Shown here: piece after piece, positions 47,712 through 57,810 of the stretch
Layout: each line of letters starts with the position of its first letter
Position numbering within the stretch: the stretch's first letter is position 1
Assembly (NCBI RefSeq): GCF_016899725.1
Contig: NZ_JACLYU010000005.1
Coordinates: forward strand, 46,019-110,018
Source: Bifidobacterium pullorum subsp. saeculare
GTDB taxonomy: Bacteria; Actinomycetota; Actinomycetes; Actinomycetales; Bifidobacteriaceae
Direction: 5' to 3'
Length of the DNA stretch: 64,000 nucleotides
The notes under the pieces: generated by a model
Database searches by the model: none
Told to the model about the DNA's origin: nothing
The model's input: only the letters and a program-made list of their open reading frames with translations
Translations under genes and position numbers: made by a program

Positions 47712-47898
47712 GGGGGATGTCGCTGTGCCCGCTGTGCCCCGTTGCTCCGCTGTGCCCGCCCGCCCGGCGTGCCCGGGCGCGGCGGGGCGGGCGGATGGGG
47801 AATAATGGCGGCAACGGCTCCGCGCGCACGTTTCGGCGTCACCGGCTGACGCGGCCCGGCGCGCGGGCATCATCGAACCCCAGGCAAGGAGGCTTGGC

Positions 47899-49821
47899 AT
47901 GGCCCTGACCCGACTCATGGAACCGCTGGACATCCGGCATATGCGCCTGAAGAACCGCATCATGTTCCCGCCGATGACCACCGGCTACGAAGCCCGCGAC
48001 GGCTCGATCACCGAACAGAGCATTAACTTCTACAAGCGCGTGGCCGAGGGCGGCGCCGCCTACATCGTGCTCGGCGACGTGACCCCGGTGTCCACCATCT
48101 CCCCCACCCCCAAGCTCGTCACCGACGAGCAGATCCCCAGCTTCGCGGCCCTCGCCGACGCCCTCCACGCCTTCGACTGCAAGCTCGGCCTGCAGGTGTT
48201 CCACCCGGAGTACGACACGGTGGCCGTGGCCGAGCTGTTCGCCAAGGGCGACATGGCTGGCGCCCGCGCCAAGCTGCACCACGACATGGCGCATTACGTC
48301 AACGAGGTCACCGAGGAACGCTTGGGCGAGATCCTCGACTCGATCACCGCGCTCGCCCGCCGCGCCACCGCCGCCGGCGCCGACGCGATCGAAGTGCACG
48401 GCGACCGCCTGGTCGGCTCGCTGTGCTCCCCGCTCATCAACGAACGCACCGACGGCTACGGCGGCGGATTCGAGGGCCGCACCCGCTTCGCGCGCGAGGT
48501 GGTGCGCGCCATCCGCGCCGGCTCGCCGGACATCTGCATCGACTATAAGCTGCCGATCATCACCGAGGATCCGCAGCTCGGCCGCGGCGGCCTGTTCATC
48601 GACGAGGCCGTGACGCTCGCCCGCCTGCTCGTGGAGGACGGCGTGGACACCTTCCATGTGGGCCAGGCCAACCACACCGGCAACCTCAACGACACGATCC
48701 CGGCCATGGGCACGCGCCCCGACTGCTTCATGGAGCGCTACTCGCGCCAGGTCAAGGAGGCCGTGGACGTGCCGGTGAGCACGGTGGGCGCGATCCCCAC
48801 CGCGGCCGAGGCTGAGCGGCTCATCGCCGAGGGCGCCTGCGACTACGTGGGCCTGGGCCGGCCGATCCTGTGCGACCCGGACTACGCGAACAAGGTCGCC
48901 GCCGGCCAGGAGGACCTCATCCGCCCGTGCATCCTGTGCAACCACGGCTGCACCGACGCGATCGCCTCCCGCCGCTTCATCTCCTGCGTGCTCAACGCGG
49001 AGAACGGCTACGAGTACCACCGCACCATCACGCCCGCCGACTCGCCGCGCCGCATCGCGGTGGTCGGTGGCGGCCCGGCCGGCATGGAGGCCGCCCGCGT
49101 CGCCGCCCTGCGCGGGCACGACGTCACGCTGTTCGAACAGGCCGACCGCCTGGGTGGCCAGCTCATCATCGCGTCCGTCCCGCCGCGCAAGGACCGCATG
49201 ATGACGGCCGTGCGCTGGTACGAGCGCGCGCTCGCCGCCGCCGGCGCGACGGTGGCGCTGGGCCGCCGCGTCGACGCCGCCGAGCTGGCCGCCGCCGGCT
49301 TCGACCAAGTGATCGTGGCGGTGGGCGGGCGCAACGCCGTGCCGCCGATCCCCGGCGCCGACGGCCCGCAGGTGATGGACGCGTGGCAGGTGCTTGCCGG
49401 CGCGCAGCGGCCGACGGGCCGCATCGTGGTCATCGGCGGCGGCATGGTCGGCGCCGAGACCGCCGAATACCTGGCGCAGGATGAGGGCAACCGGGTCACG
49501 ATCGTGGAGATGGCCGGGCAGGTGGCCGCGGAGGAGTCGCAGACGATCCGTCCGGTGATGATGGAGGACTTCCTCGACCACGATGTGACCGTGCTGGTGA
49601 ACACCCGCGTGGATCGCATCGAGCCGGGCCGCGTGGAGGCGACGCAGACCGTGAACCCGCCCGCCCCCGCCGGCCGGCCGGGTGCGGCGCCCGCGGCGTT
49701 CGACACGGCTCCGCTGGAGGCCGCCGGCATCCCGGTGACGCTGGTCGGCGACTGCAACGGCCGCGCCGCCGACATCAACCGCGCCGTCGACGAGGGCTAC
49801 CTCGCCGTCGTCGCCGCCTGA
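47899..49821 (+). CDS. Old-yellow-enzyme/2,4-dienoyl-CoA-reductase-type flavoprotein
   Basis: A 640-residue protein starting after AAGGAGG. The N-terminal barrel (about 1-370) binds FMN (MEPLDIRHMRLKNRIMFPPM). A 4Fe-4S cluster site follows: CILCNHGCTD...SC, spaced C-x2-C-x3-C-x11-C. The C-terminal half has FAD/NAD(P)H-binding motifs VVGGGPAGMEAARVAALRG and VVIGGGMVGAETAEYL. This is the layout of 2,4-dienoyl-CoA reductase and bile-acid or steroid enoate reductases (BaiCD/BaiH-like). The usual barrel HGAHGYL motif reads HGDRLVGS here, so the substrate may differ. It is a single-gene unit; the substrate is not determined. Confidence 0.9.
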   Translation: MALTRLMEPLDIRHMRLKNRIMFPPMTTGYEARDGSITEQSINFYKRVAEGGAAYIVLGDVTPVSTISPTPKLVTDEQIPSFAALADALHAFDCKLGLQVFHPEYDTVAVAELFAKGDMAGARAKLHHDMAHYVNEVTEERLGEILDSITALARRATAAGADAIEVHGDRLVGSLCSPLINERTDGYGGGFEGRTRFAREVVRAIRAGSPDICIDYKLPIITEDPQLGRGGLFIDEAVTLARLLVEDGVDTFHVGQANHTGNLNDTIPAMGTRPDCFMERYSRQVKEAVDVPVSTVGAIPTAAEAERLIAEGACDYVGLGRPILCDPDYANKVAAGQEDLIRPCILCNHGCTDAIASRRFISCVLNAENGYEYHRTITPADSPRRIAVVGGGPAGMEAARVAALRGHDVTLFEQADRLGGQLIIASVPPRKDRMMTAVRWYERALAAAGATVALGRRVDAAELAAAGFDQVIVAVGGRNAVPPIPGADGPQVMDAWQVLAGAQRPTGRIVVIGGGMVGAETAEYLAQDEGNRVTIVEMAGQVAAEESQTIRPVMMEDFLDHDVTVLVNTRVDRIEPGRVEATQTVNPPAPAGRPGAAPAAFDTAPLEAAGIPVTLVGDCNGRAADINRAVDEGYLAVVAA

Positions 49822-49924
49822 CGCGCCGTCATCGCCGCCCGACGCGCCCGCCGTATCGCGGGCGCGCGTCGGGCGTCCGTGATGCGGCGCGCGGTGGCCA
49901 TCCGTCCCCCTGCGGCGCCCCCCC

Positions 49925-49973
49925 ATACGGCAAACCGTACGCTTGCGGCGCGTAAGCGTACGGTTTGCCGCAT
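49925..49973. repeat. CGGCRAACCGTAC palindrome (family copy 5, best preserved)
   Basis: CGGCAAACCGTACGCTT (49928-49944) and AAGCGTACGGTTTGCCG (49954-49970) are perfect 17-bp reverse complements with a 9-base loop, flanked by CCCCATA and CATGGGG. It lies in the 342-bp gap between the OYE gene and the next GH3 gene; nothing else there is recognised. Confidence 0.9.
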
Positions 49974-50163
49974 GGGGGCGGCACGTCTGGACGCACTGGC
50001 GCGTCCGGACGGCGCGCCAAACGGAACCGGGCGCGCCCGGGCGGGACCAATCGTGCGAACAAACCGACAGGTTGTGCCATCGGGCCCGCGCCCTCCCCGC
50101 GGGCCTGATTGAATCTAAGGTATCGGCGTTGATGTCAGCAGAGTGCAAGGGAGGACCCGATCC

Positions 50164-52595
50164 ATGGAAGTCGAGCAGTTGTCAGTCATCGAGAAGGCGG
50201 CGTTGCTTTCCGGTGCCTCGGAATGGGATTCGCGCGGCAACGACCGGGCCGGCATCCCGAGCTTCGTGATGAGCGACGGCCCGCACGGCGTGCGCCGCCA
50301 GCTCGGCGCCGGCGACCACCTGGGCCTGGGCCAGTCCAAGCCGGCCACCTGCTTCCCCACCGCCGCCACGGTCGCCACCTCGTGGGACCCGGCGCTGGCC
50401 GAGGAGATGGGCGAGGCCCTGGGCCGCGAGGCCCACGACCTCGATGTGAACGTGCTGCTGGGGCCGGGCCTCAACATCAAGCGCAACCCGCTGTGCGGCC
50501 GCAACTTCGAGTACTACTCGGAGGATCCGATGCTGGCCGGGCGCATGGCCGCCGGCCTGATCCGCGGCATCCAGTCCAACGGCGTGGCCGCCTGCCCCAA
50601 GCATTTCGCCGTCAACAGCCAGGAGCTGCGCCGCCAGGCCTCCAACTCCGTGATCGACGAGCGCACGATGCGCGAGATCTACCTGACCGCTTTCGAGATC
50701 GCCGTGCGCGAGGCCGCGCCCTGGACGATCATGTCGTCGTACAACGAGATCAACGGCGTGTACGCGCACGAGAACAAGCACCTGCTGCAGGAGATCCTGC
50801 GCGACGAGTGGGGCTTCGACGGCCTGGTCGTCTCCGACTGGGGCGGCTCCAACTCCGCCGTGGCGGCCGTGAAGGCCGGCGGCACGCTGGAGATGCCGAG
50901 CCCCGGCTACACCTCCGTGCGCGAGCTCGTGGGCGCGGTCAAGGCCGGCACCCTGGCCGAGGCCGACCTCAACGCCCGCGCCGCCGAGGTCGCGAAGATC
51001 GCCTCCCTCACGCGCTTCGAGGGCGTGGGCCGCGACGACCTGCTCAAGGACGACGTGGCCGCCGCGCACCACGAGACCGCGCGCAAGGTGGCCGAGGGCT
51101 CGTCCGTGCTGCTGAAGAACAGCGGCGCCACGCTGCCGCTCAAGGCCGGCACCCGCGTGGTCGTGGTCGGCGACATGGCCAAGACTCCGCGCTTCCAGGG
51201 CTCCGGCTCCTCCAAGGTCAACGCGCCACGCGCGAGGAGAACCTGCTCGACGCGCTGCGCGCCGCCGACGGCGTGGAGGTGACGGACTGGGCGCAGGGCT
51301 ACGACCGCCAGGGCGCCAAGAACCCGGCCCTGGTCGAGGAAGCGGTCGCGCTCGCCTCCCGCGCCGACGTGGACGTCGTCGTCGCCGTGGTCGGCCTGGA
51401 CGAGCGCTCGGAATCCGAGGGCCTCGACCGGTCCACGATGGCGATCCCGGCCGCGCAGAACGACCTGATGGAGGCGCTCGCCGCCGCCGGCAAGCCGGTC
51501 GTCGCCGTGCTGGTGGCCGGCTCCCCCGTCGAGCTGCCGTGGTTCGCCGACGTGGACGCGCTGCTGTACATCGGCCTGTCCGGCCAGGCGGGCGCCTCCG
51601 CGGCCGCCCGCGTGCTCACCGGCGCGGTCACCCCCTCCGGCCACCTGGCCGAGACCTGGCCGCTGCGCTACGACGACTGCCCGAGCTCCGGCTGGTACCC
51701 GGCCATCGGCCGCGACGCGATCTACCGCGAGGGCCCGTTCGTCGGCTACCGCTACTACGGGACCGCCGACGTGCCCGTGCGCTTCCCGTTCGGCTACGGC
51801 CTGAGCTACACCACCTTCGCGTACGCTGACCTCAAGGCCGACGACACCGGCGTGGAATTCACCGTGACCAACACCGGCGCGTGCGCCGGCTCCACCGTGG
51901 CCCAGCTGTACGTGCGCGGGCCGAAGGGCGGCGTGCTGCGCCCCGACCGTGAGCTCAAGGGCTTCGCCAAGGTGTGGCTGGAGGCCGGCGCATCGAAGAC
52001 CGTGCGCATCGACTTCGACCGCTACACCTTCCGCCACTTCGACACGGCCGCCGACGCGTGGCGCGTGGAATCCGGCCAGTGGACGCTCATGGTGGGCACG
52101 GACGCCGCCAGCATCGAGCTGCAGACCACGTTCGCCGTGGCCGGCGACGTGGACCCGGTCCCCGCGGACCCGGCGCTCGGCGCGTACCTGACGGGCCACG
52201 TCAAGGACGTGACCGACGCGGAGATGCGCGCGCTGTTCGGCCGCGAGGTCATGGCCCCCGGCAAGCCGACGACCTTCGGCGCCAACGACCCGATCTCCGC
52301 GTGGAGCGGGTCGAAGGGCTTCGTCGCCCGTCTGGTCGCCAACACGCTGACCAAGCGCGAGCGCAAGGTGCGCGAGAAGACCGGCTCGCCGGACCTCAAC
52401 ACCCTGTTCATCCTCAACATGCCGCCGCGCGCGATGAGCAAGATGACGCAGGGCATGATCGATTCGCGCATGGTCGACGCGGTCGTCAAGATCGCCAACG
52501 GCCGCACCTTCCGGGGCGCGGGCTCGTTCATCGCGGGATTCTTCCGCAACCAATCCGCCAACAAGCACACTGCAAAGGAGCTCGAGCATGAGTGA
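50164..52595 (+). pseudogene. GH3-family beta-glycosidase, canonical domain order, one-base frameshift
   Basis: ATG at 50164 (MEVEQLSVIEKAALLSG) follows GGGAGG. The TIM-barrel domain contains SDGPHGVR, KHFAVNSQELRR and nucleophile D225 in VVSDWGG. The GH3_C domain (SVLLKNSGATLPL...) and a fibronectin-like domain (FTVTNTGACAGSTVAQLYV) follow. Near 51226 the text GCGCCACGCGCGAGG lacks one C; restoring it gives NAPTREENLLDALRAA and one protein of about 810 residues. As it stands translation ends shortly after residue 370. No signal peptide is seen, so the intact enzyme would be cytoplasmic and need imported oligosaccharides. The stop overlaps the GtrA gene by 8 bases. Real decay and a sequencing indel are both possible. 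Confidence 0.9.
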
Positions 52596-53226
52596 CGTGG
52601 AGAAGAAGCAGAACCCGTTCATGGCGTGGTGGATGCCCAAGTGGGAGGGCTTCGCCTCCGGGCATCCCAAGCTGGCCAAGTGGGTGTACCAGATCTTCTA
52701 TTTCTTCGTGTTCAGCATGGGCGTGACGATCGTCCAGTACCTGATCTTCACGTTCCTGCCGCCGATCCTGGGCACGGGCCTGGCCGGCACCGAGTTCATG
52801 TGGCCGCAGGTGGACATGCACCTGTTCGGCGTGGACTTCACGTGGAGCCTGCTGGGCTACAACGTGGTGTACGACTCGGCCGGCGCGGTGATGATCGGCG
52901 GCGGCCTGGGCTACTTCATCAGCTATGAGATCGGCTCGTTCATCGCGCAGTGCATCAACTTCCCGCTGCAGCGCAACATCACGTTCAAGAGCCGCGGCAA
53001 CCCCGTGTACCAGGCGATGTGGTACTTCATCGCGTGGGTGCTGATCTCCCTGATCTGCAACGGCTTCAACAACCTGTGGATGCCGATCGCGCAGGCGTAC
53101 GTGCCGCTGGCCCTGTACAACATCCTGGTGACGTTCATCACCGGCGGCGTCTCGATGATCATCTTCTTCTTCGTCTTCAAGATCATCTTCCCCGAGGGCG
53201 AGGCGAAGAAGGACGACGCCAAGTGA
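52588..53226 (+). CDS. GtrA-like membrane protein
   Basis: A 212-residue protein with four hydrophobic segments (about 35-55, 95-130, 145-165 and 175-200). FINxPxQRNxTF-like text CINFPLQRNITFKS is the hallmark of the GtrA family, which is thought to flip lipid-linked sugars or help wall polysaccharide synthesis. It overlaps the frameshifted GH3 gene by 8 bases, so the two were co-translated. The start is preceded by GGAG inside the GH3 frame. The substrate and role are unknown. Confidence 0.82.
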   Translation: MSDVEKKQNPFMAWWMPKWEGFASGHPKLAKWVYQIFYFFVFSMGVTIVQYLIFTFLPPILGTGLAGTEFMWPQVDMHLFGVDFTWSLLGYNVVYDSAGAVMIGGGLGYFISYEIGSFIAQCINFPLQRNITFKSRGNPVYQAMWYFIAWVLISLICNGFNNLWMPIAQAYVPLALYNILVTFITGGVSMIIFFFVFKIIFPEGEAKKDDAK

Positions 53227-53274
53227 CCGGCCGGGCGCGGCCGCAACGGACGCGCCCGTCGCCGACTCTGGTCC

Positions 53275-53312
53275 GGGAGGGCCGCACGGCACGACCGTGC
53301 GGCCCTCCCGCC
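53275..53312 (+). terminator. Hairpin after the GH3-GtrA unit
   Basis: GGGAGGGCCGCACGG (53275-53289) pairs perfectly with CCGTGCGGCCCTCCC (53295-53309). The downstream T run is short (GCCGTTTG). Confidence 0.75.
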
Positions 53313-53367
53313 GTTTGTGAAGGGGGCGTAATCGGGGAATCGGGGCCGCGGATTCCCGGCGCGTCGC

Positions 53368-53395
53368 TTGACCATGTCCGGTTCCCGTGTATAGT
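53368..53395 (+). promoter_or_regulatory. Promoter of the MsmK-type gene
   Basis: TTGACC (53368-53373) and TATAGT (53390-53395) are 16 bp apart, near-consensus. The transcript leader to the start codon would be about 170 bases, long enough to hold regulatory structure. Confidence 0.75.
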
Positions 53396-53572
53396 GAGTC
53401 GTGGTTCGACGAAGAAACGAACGCTCTCCGGAGAGCCGCAATAAGTAAACGCCGAGGTTTGCGGTTTGCCCGACGTGCAGGGATGCAGGGACGGCTTTCA
53501 ACTGATCGAGGCAACGAAATCCCTTTACAACGGATCGTGAGGCACGTACCTGCCTCTGAAAGGATTGACACT

Positions 53573-54700
<1,128 letters not shown>

Positions 54701-54763
54701 GCGAACCGAGGGTGACCAACCGCCGCGTACGGCACGCCGGGCGGCGGGTGGCCGAACCAACAC

Positions 54764-54864
54764 TTGGTGGGGATCCGTCCCCACCAACCATTAGACGGAA
54801 CGTCTCTCTTCCTCTCTAACCGTTCCGTCGGAAAAGCCCCGCTGCGCTGCGGGGCTTTTCTTTT
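54764..54864 (+). terminator. Three consecutive hairpins ending the MsmK transcript
   Basis: Stem 1: TTGGTGGGGA (54764-54773)/TCCCCACCAA (54778-54787). Stem 2: GACGGAACG (54794-54802)/CGTTCCGTC (54821-54829). Stem 3: AAAAGCCCCGC (54832-54842)/GCGGGGCTTTT (54849-54859), followed by C and TTTT. The third is a classical terminator; the first two may protect the 3' end. Confidence 0.85.
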
Positions 54865-54954
54865 GCCCGCCGCAGGCCCGGCCCCGCCCGGATCAGCCAA
54901 CTCGGCCGGCCCGGCCCGGCGGTCTTCTCCCCCTTTCCGATTAGATTGGTACGC

Positions 54955-56385
54955 ATGATGGAACCCACGATGGAATCGCAGATGGATCCCCGCGCCATGA
55001 AGGCCACGTCGGTCAAGGCCGCCGACGACGCGGCCCACGCCGAGCCGCAGGCCCTGACCATCACGGCCGCCAGCTCCAACCCGAAGATGTTCACCCTGCC
55101 GTGGCACAAGCCGCTGGCCACCTGGCCGGCCGACCTGCTCGCCAACCTGCCGCGCGGCATCTCCCGCCACGTCGTGCGCTTCGTGCACGTGGGCGACGAG
55201 GTGTACGCGATGAAGGAGATCACCCGGCAGATGGCCGAGCGCGAGTACGAGATCCTGCGCCGGCTGCAGAAGCTCGACCTGCCCGCCGTCACGCCGATCG
55301 CCGTCGTCACCGGCCGCCATGACCGCGAGGGCAACCCGCTGGAGGCCATCCTGGTGACCCGCCACCTGCGCTTCTCCCTGCCCTACCGCGCGCTGTTCGC
55401 CCGCAACCTGCGGCCGGACACCGCCGAGCGCCTCATCGACGCGCTGGCCGTGCTCATGGTGCGCCTGCACCTGGCCGGCTTCTACTGGGGCGACGTCTCG
55501 CTGTCCAACGTCCTGTTTCTGCGCGACGCCGACGCCTTCTCCGCCTACCTGGTGGACGCCGAGACCGGCGACCTGCAGGTGAACCTCACCGAAGGCCAGT
55601 GCGAGTACGACATCGACCTGGCGCGCACGAACATCATCGGCGAGCTCATGGACCTCTCCTCCGGCAAGCTGCTGCCGGACGACGTGGACGAGATCGAGGT
55701 GGGCAACCGCCTGGTCGACCGCTACCACTCGCTGTGGAGCGCGCTGACGGACACCGACAAGTTCGGCCCGGACGAGATGTGGAAGATCGAGAAGCGCGTC
55801 AACAAGCTCAACGAGCTCGGCTTCGACGTGGACGAGCTCGAGATGAAAACCGCCGAGGACGGCAAGCGCGTGCTCGTGCGCCCGCGCGTGGTGGACGCCG
55901 GCTACGCCAGCCGCAAGCTGCTGCGCCTGACCGGCCTCGACGTGCAGGAGAACCAGGCCCGCCGCCTGCTCAACGACCTCGACGCCTACCGCGCCTCCAC
56001 CTGGCGCGAGGGCGAGGACCTGGAGATCGTGGCCACCGACTGGATGCGCGAGGTGTTCGAGCCGACCGTGCGCATGATCCCGCGCGAATATCGCACGCAG
56101 ATCCAGCCCGCCCAGTTCTTCCACGAGGTGCTCGACCACCGCTGGTTCCTCGCCGAGAAGGTGGGCCATGACGTGCCGATGGCGCAGGCCGTGCAGAGCT
56201 ACATCAAGAACGTGCTGCCCAACTACAAGCTCGATTCCAAGGCCGTCGCCGAGCTCAACGCCGAGGCCGACTCCGGCGTCATCGACGACGAGTTCACCTA
56301 CGACTCCCCCGCCGGCCACTCCGGCGACCCGGACGACGACTACAACCCGGACTACGACCCCGACGCGGCCGTCTGGAGCCACTGA
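54955..56385 (+). CDS. DUF4032 protein with a kinase-like fold
   Basis: A 476-residue protein starting at ATG 54955 (a second ATG follows). No ribosome site precedes it; TAGATT lies 9 bases upstream and may be a -10, which would make the message nearly leaderless. The N-terminal half resembles lipopolysaccharide-kinase/RIO-like folds: VYAMKEITRQMAEREYEILR (Lys/Glu pair) and LHLAGFYWGDVSLSNVLF (GDxxxxN catalytic-loop-like), then YLVDAETG (DFG-like). The C-terminal half is the DUF4032 region (FHEVLDHRWFLAEKVGHDV). The family is common in actinobacteria and its function is not known. Confidence 0.85.
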   Translation: MMEPTMESQMDPRAMKATSVKAADDAAHAEPQALTITAASSNPKMFTLPWHKPLATWPADLLANLPRGISRHVVRFVHVGDEVYAMKEITRQMAEREYEILRRLQKLDLPAVTPIAVVTGRHDREGNPLEAILVTRHLRFSLPYRALFARNLRPDTAERLIDALAVLMVRLHLAGFYWGDVSLSNVLFLRDADAFSAYLVDAETGDLQVNLTEGQCEYDIDLARTNIIGELMDLSSGKLLPDDVDEIEVGNRLVDRYHSLWSALTDTDKFGPDEMWKIEKRVNKLNELGFDVDELEMKTAEDGKRVLVRPRVVDAGYASRKLLRLTGLDVQENQARRLLNDLDAYRASTWREGEDLEIVATDWMREVFEPTVRMIPREYRTQIQPAQFFHEVLDHRWFLAEKVGHDVPMAQAVQSYIKNVLPNYKLDSKAVAELNAEADSGVIDDEFTYDSPAGHSGDPDDDYNPDYDPDAAVWSH

Positions 56386-56448
56386 GCCGGCCGGTTCCGC
56401 CGGTGGCCGGCCCACCGGCGGAACCGGCGTCGTCGTCGGATATACGAC

Positions 56449-56477
56449 GGGCCCCCGCGCGCATGGCGCGGGGGCCC
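56449..56477. terminator. Shared hairpin between convergent genes
   Basis: GGGCCCCCGCGC (56449-56460) pairs with GCGCGGGGGCCC (56466-56477). It lies 18 bp before the rlmB stop and ends the DUF4032 and rlmB transcripts. T runs are poor on both sides. Confidence 0.7.
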
Positions 56478-56495
56478 GCGGCGTTCGTGGCCCGC

Positions 56496-57500
56496 TTACT
56501 TGGCGTCAGCGGCGAGGCCGGCGCGGCGGCGTGCGTCGGCCACCGAGTACAGGCTGATGCCGGCGGCCACCGAGGCGTTGAGCGATTCGACGGCGGAGGA
56601 GATCGGAATGCCGGCGATGGCGTCGCAGGCCTCGCGGGTGAGGCGGCTCAGGCCGGAGCCCTCCGAGCCGAGCACGACGACCAGCGGGTCGGTTTCGAAG
56701 CCGGTCTCGCCGACGAGCTTGGTGCCGCCGCCGTCCAGCCCGACGACGTAGTAGCCGCGCGCCTTGAGCCCCTCCAGTGCCTTGTTGAGGTTGACGACGC
56801 GGGCGACCGGCATATGCGCGGCCGCGCCGGCCGAGACCTTCCACGCGGCGGCCGTGACGGAGGCGGAGCGGCGCTCGGGTAGGATCACGCCGTTGGCGCC
56901 GAACGCGGCGGCGGAGCGGATGACGGCGCCCAGGTTCTGCGGATCGGTCACGCCGTCGAGCGCGATGAACAGCGGACGCGCGTTGATGCGCGCCGCGGCG
57001 GAGTTCGCGGCCTCCATCGCGCGGGCCTTCTTGTCCGCGCGGTCGGCCAGCTCCGCCAGCGAGGAATACTGGTAGGGCTGTACCCGGAGGATCACGCCCT
57101 GGTGGTTGCCGGAGCGGGCGATGCGGTCCATCTCCAGGCGGTCGGCCTCCAGCAGGTGCAGGCCGTTGGCGCCGGCGATGCGCACGATCTCGCGCGTGCG
57201 GTCGTCATGCTCGATGCGCGAGAGGATGTACAGCGTGGAGCTGGGCACGCCCACGCGCAGCGCCTCCAGCACGGCGTTGCGGCCGAACACTAGGTCCGTG
57301 GTGTCGTTCGAAGCGAACTTGGCGACGCGGCGGCGCGCCGCGAGGCGCGGGTCGGCCGCCTGGCGGCGTTCGGCGGCCTTCTTGGCCCGGTAGGCCTTGT
57401 GGTAAACGCGGTCCTCGGCCTTGGGCGTCGGTCCGTGGCCCCTGAGGGCGTTGCGATGCTTGCCGCCCGACCCCTTGGTCGGTCCTTTCTTCTGTGCCAT
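56496..57500 (-). CDS. rlmB: 23S rRNA 2'-O-methyltransferase RlmB (SpoU family)
   Basis: A 334-residue protein; ATG 57500 (MAQKKGPTK) is preferred, since the frame further upstream is a G+C-rich repeat array. The basic N-terminus is variable in the family. FGRNAVLEALRVG starts the substrate-binding domain. The SPOUT knot shows ALDGVTDPQNLGAVIRSAAAFG (motif 1), VVVLGSEGSGLSRL (motif 2) and IPISSAVESLNASVAAGISLY (motif 3). It methylates G2251 of 23S rRNA (E. coli numbering). It is divergent from the MFS gene, with the palindrome array between them. Confidence 0.93.
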   Translation of the reverse strand: MAQKKGPTKGSGGKHRNALRGHGPTPKAEDRVYHKAYRAKKAAERRQAADPRLAARRRVAKFASNDTTDLVFGRNAVLEALRVGVPSSTLYILSRIEHDDRTREIVRIAGANGLHLLEADRLEMDRIARSGNHQGVILRVQPYQYSSLAELADRADKKARAMEAANSAAARINARPLFIALDGVTDPQNLGAVIRSAAAFGANGVILPERRSASVTAAAWKVSAGAAAHMPVARVVNLNKALEGLKARGYYVVGLDGGGTKLVGETGFETDPLVVVLGSEGSGLSRLTREACDAIAGIPISSAVESLNASVAAGISLYSVADARRRAGLAADAK

Positions 57501-57558
57501 GACGACCATTGTCCCGGCATCCCCCGACCGGCGGGGCGGGCGTCGCGGCCCGGCAGGC

Positions 57559-57719
57559 CCACCGTGCGGTGGTCCTCCCACCGTGCGGTGGTTTTCCCAC
57601 CGTGCGGTGGTCCCACGATGCGGTGGCCCGGAATTCCAACGATGCGCGGCACCGCATCGTGGGGGAACCACCGCATCGTGGGGGGACTACCGCATCGTGG
57701 GGAAGGCACCGCATCGTGG
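57559..57719. repeat. 19-bp-period palindrome array upstream of the MFS gene
   Basis: CCACCGTGCGGTGG at 57559-57572, 57578-57591 and 57597-57610; CCACGATGCGGTGG at 57613-57626; a decayed copy at 57636-57649; then (S)CACCGCATCGTGG-type copies at 57649-57662, 57668-57681, 57687-57700 and 57706-57719. Steps are 19 bp on both wings. The left-wing and right-wing cores are reverse complements of each other. The array ends just before the candidate MFS promoter. Confidence 0.9.
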
Positions 57720-57747
57720 GGGCCTGCGGAGGCGGCCGGGACGCCGC

Positions 57748-57780
57748 TATAGTGTGACTGGCCGACCAACAGGCGGTCGG
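57748..57780 (+). promoter_or_regulatory. -10 element and operator-like repeat ahead of the MFS gene
   Basis: TATAGT at 57748-57753 is a good -10; no convincing -35 is seen 17 bp upstream, as expected of an activated promoter. CCGACC (57762-57767)/GGTCGG (57775-57780) forms an inverted repeat just downstream, in the position of a repressor site. Confidence 0.5.
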
Positions 57781-57810
57781 TCGGCGGACGGCGAGTGACG
57801 GGAGAGCGGT

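Noticed and set aside
57559..57719. CRISPR array
   Set aside because: Spacing of 19 bp leaves only about 5 bp between cores and the wings are in opposite orientation; this fits operator sites.
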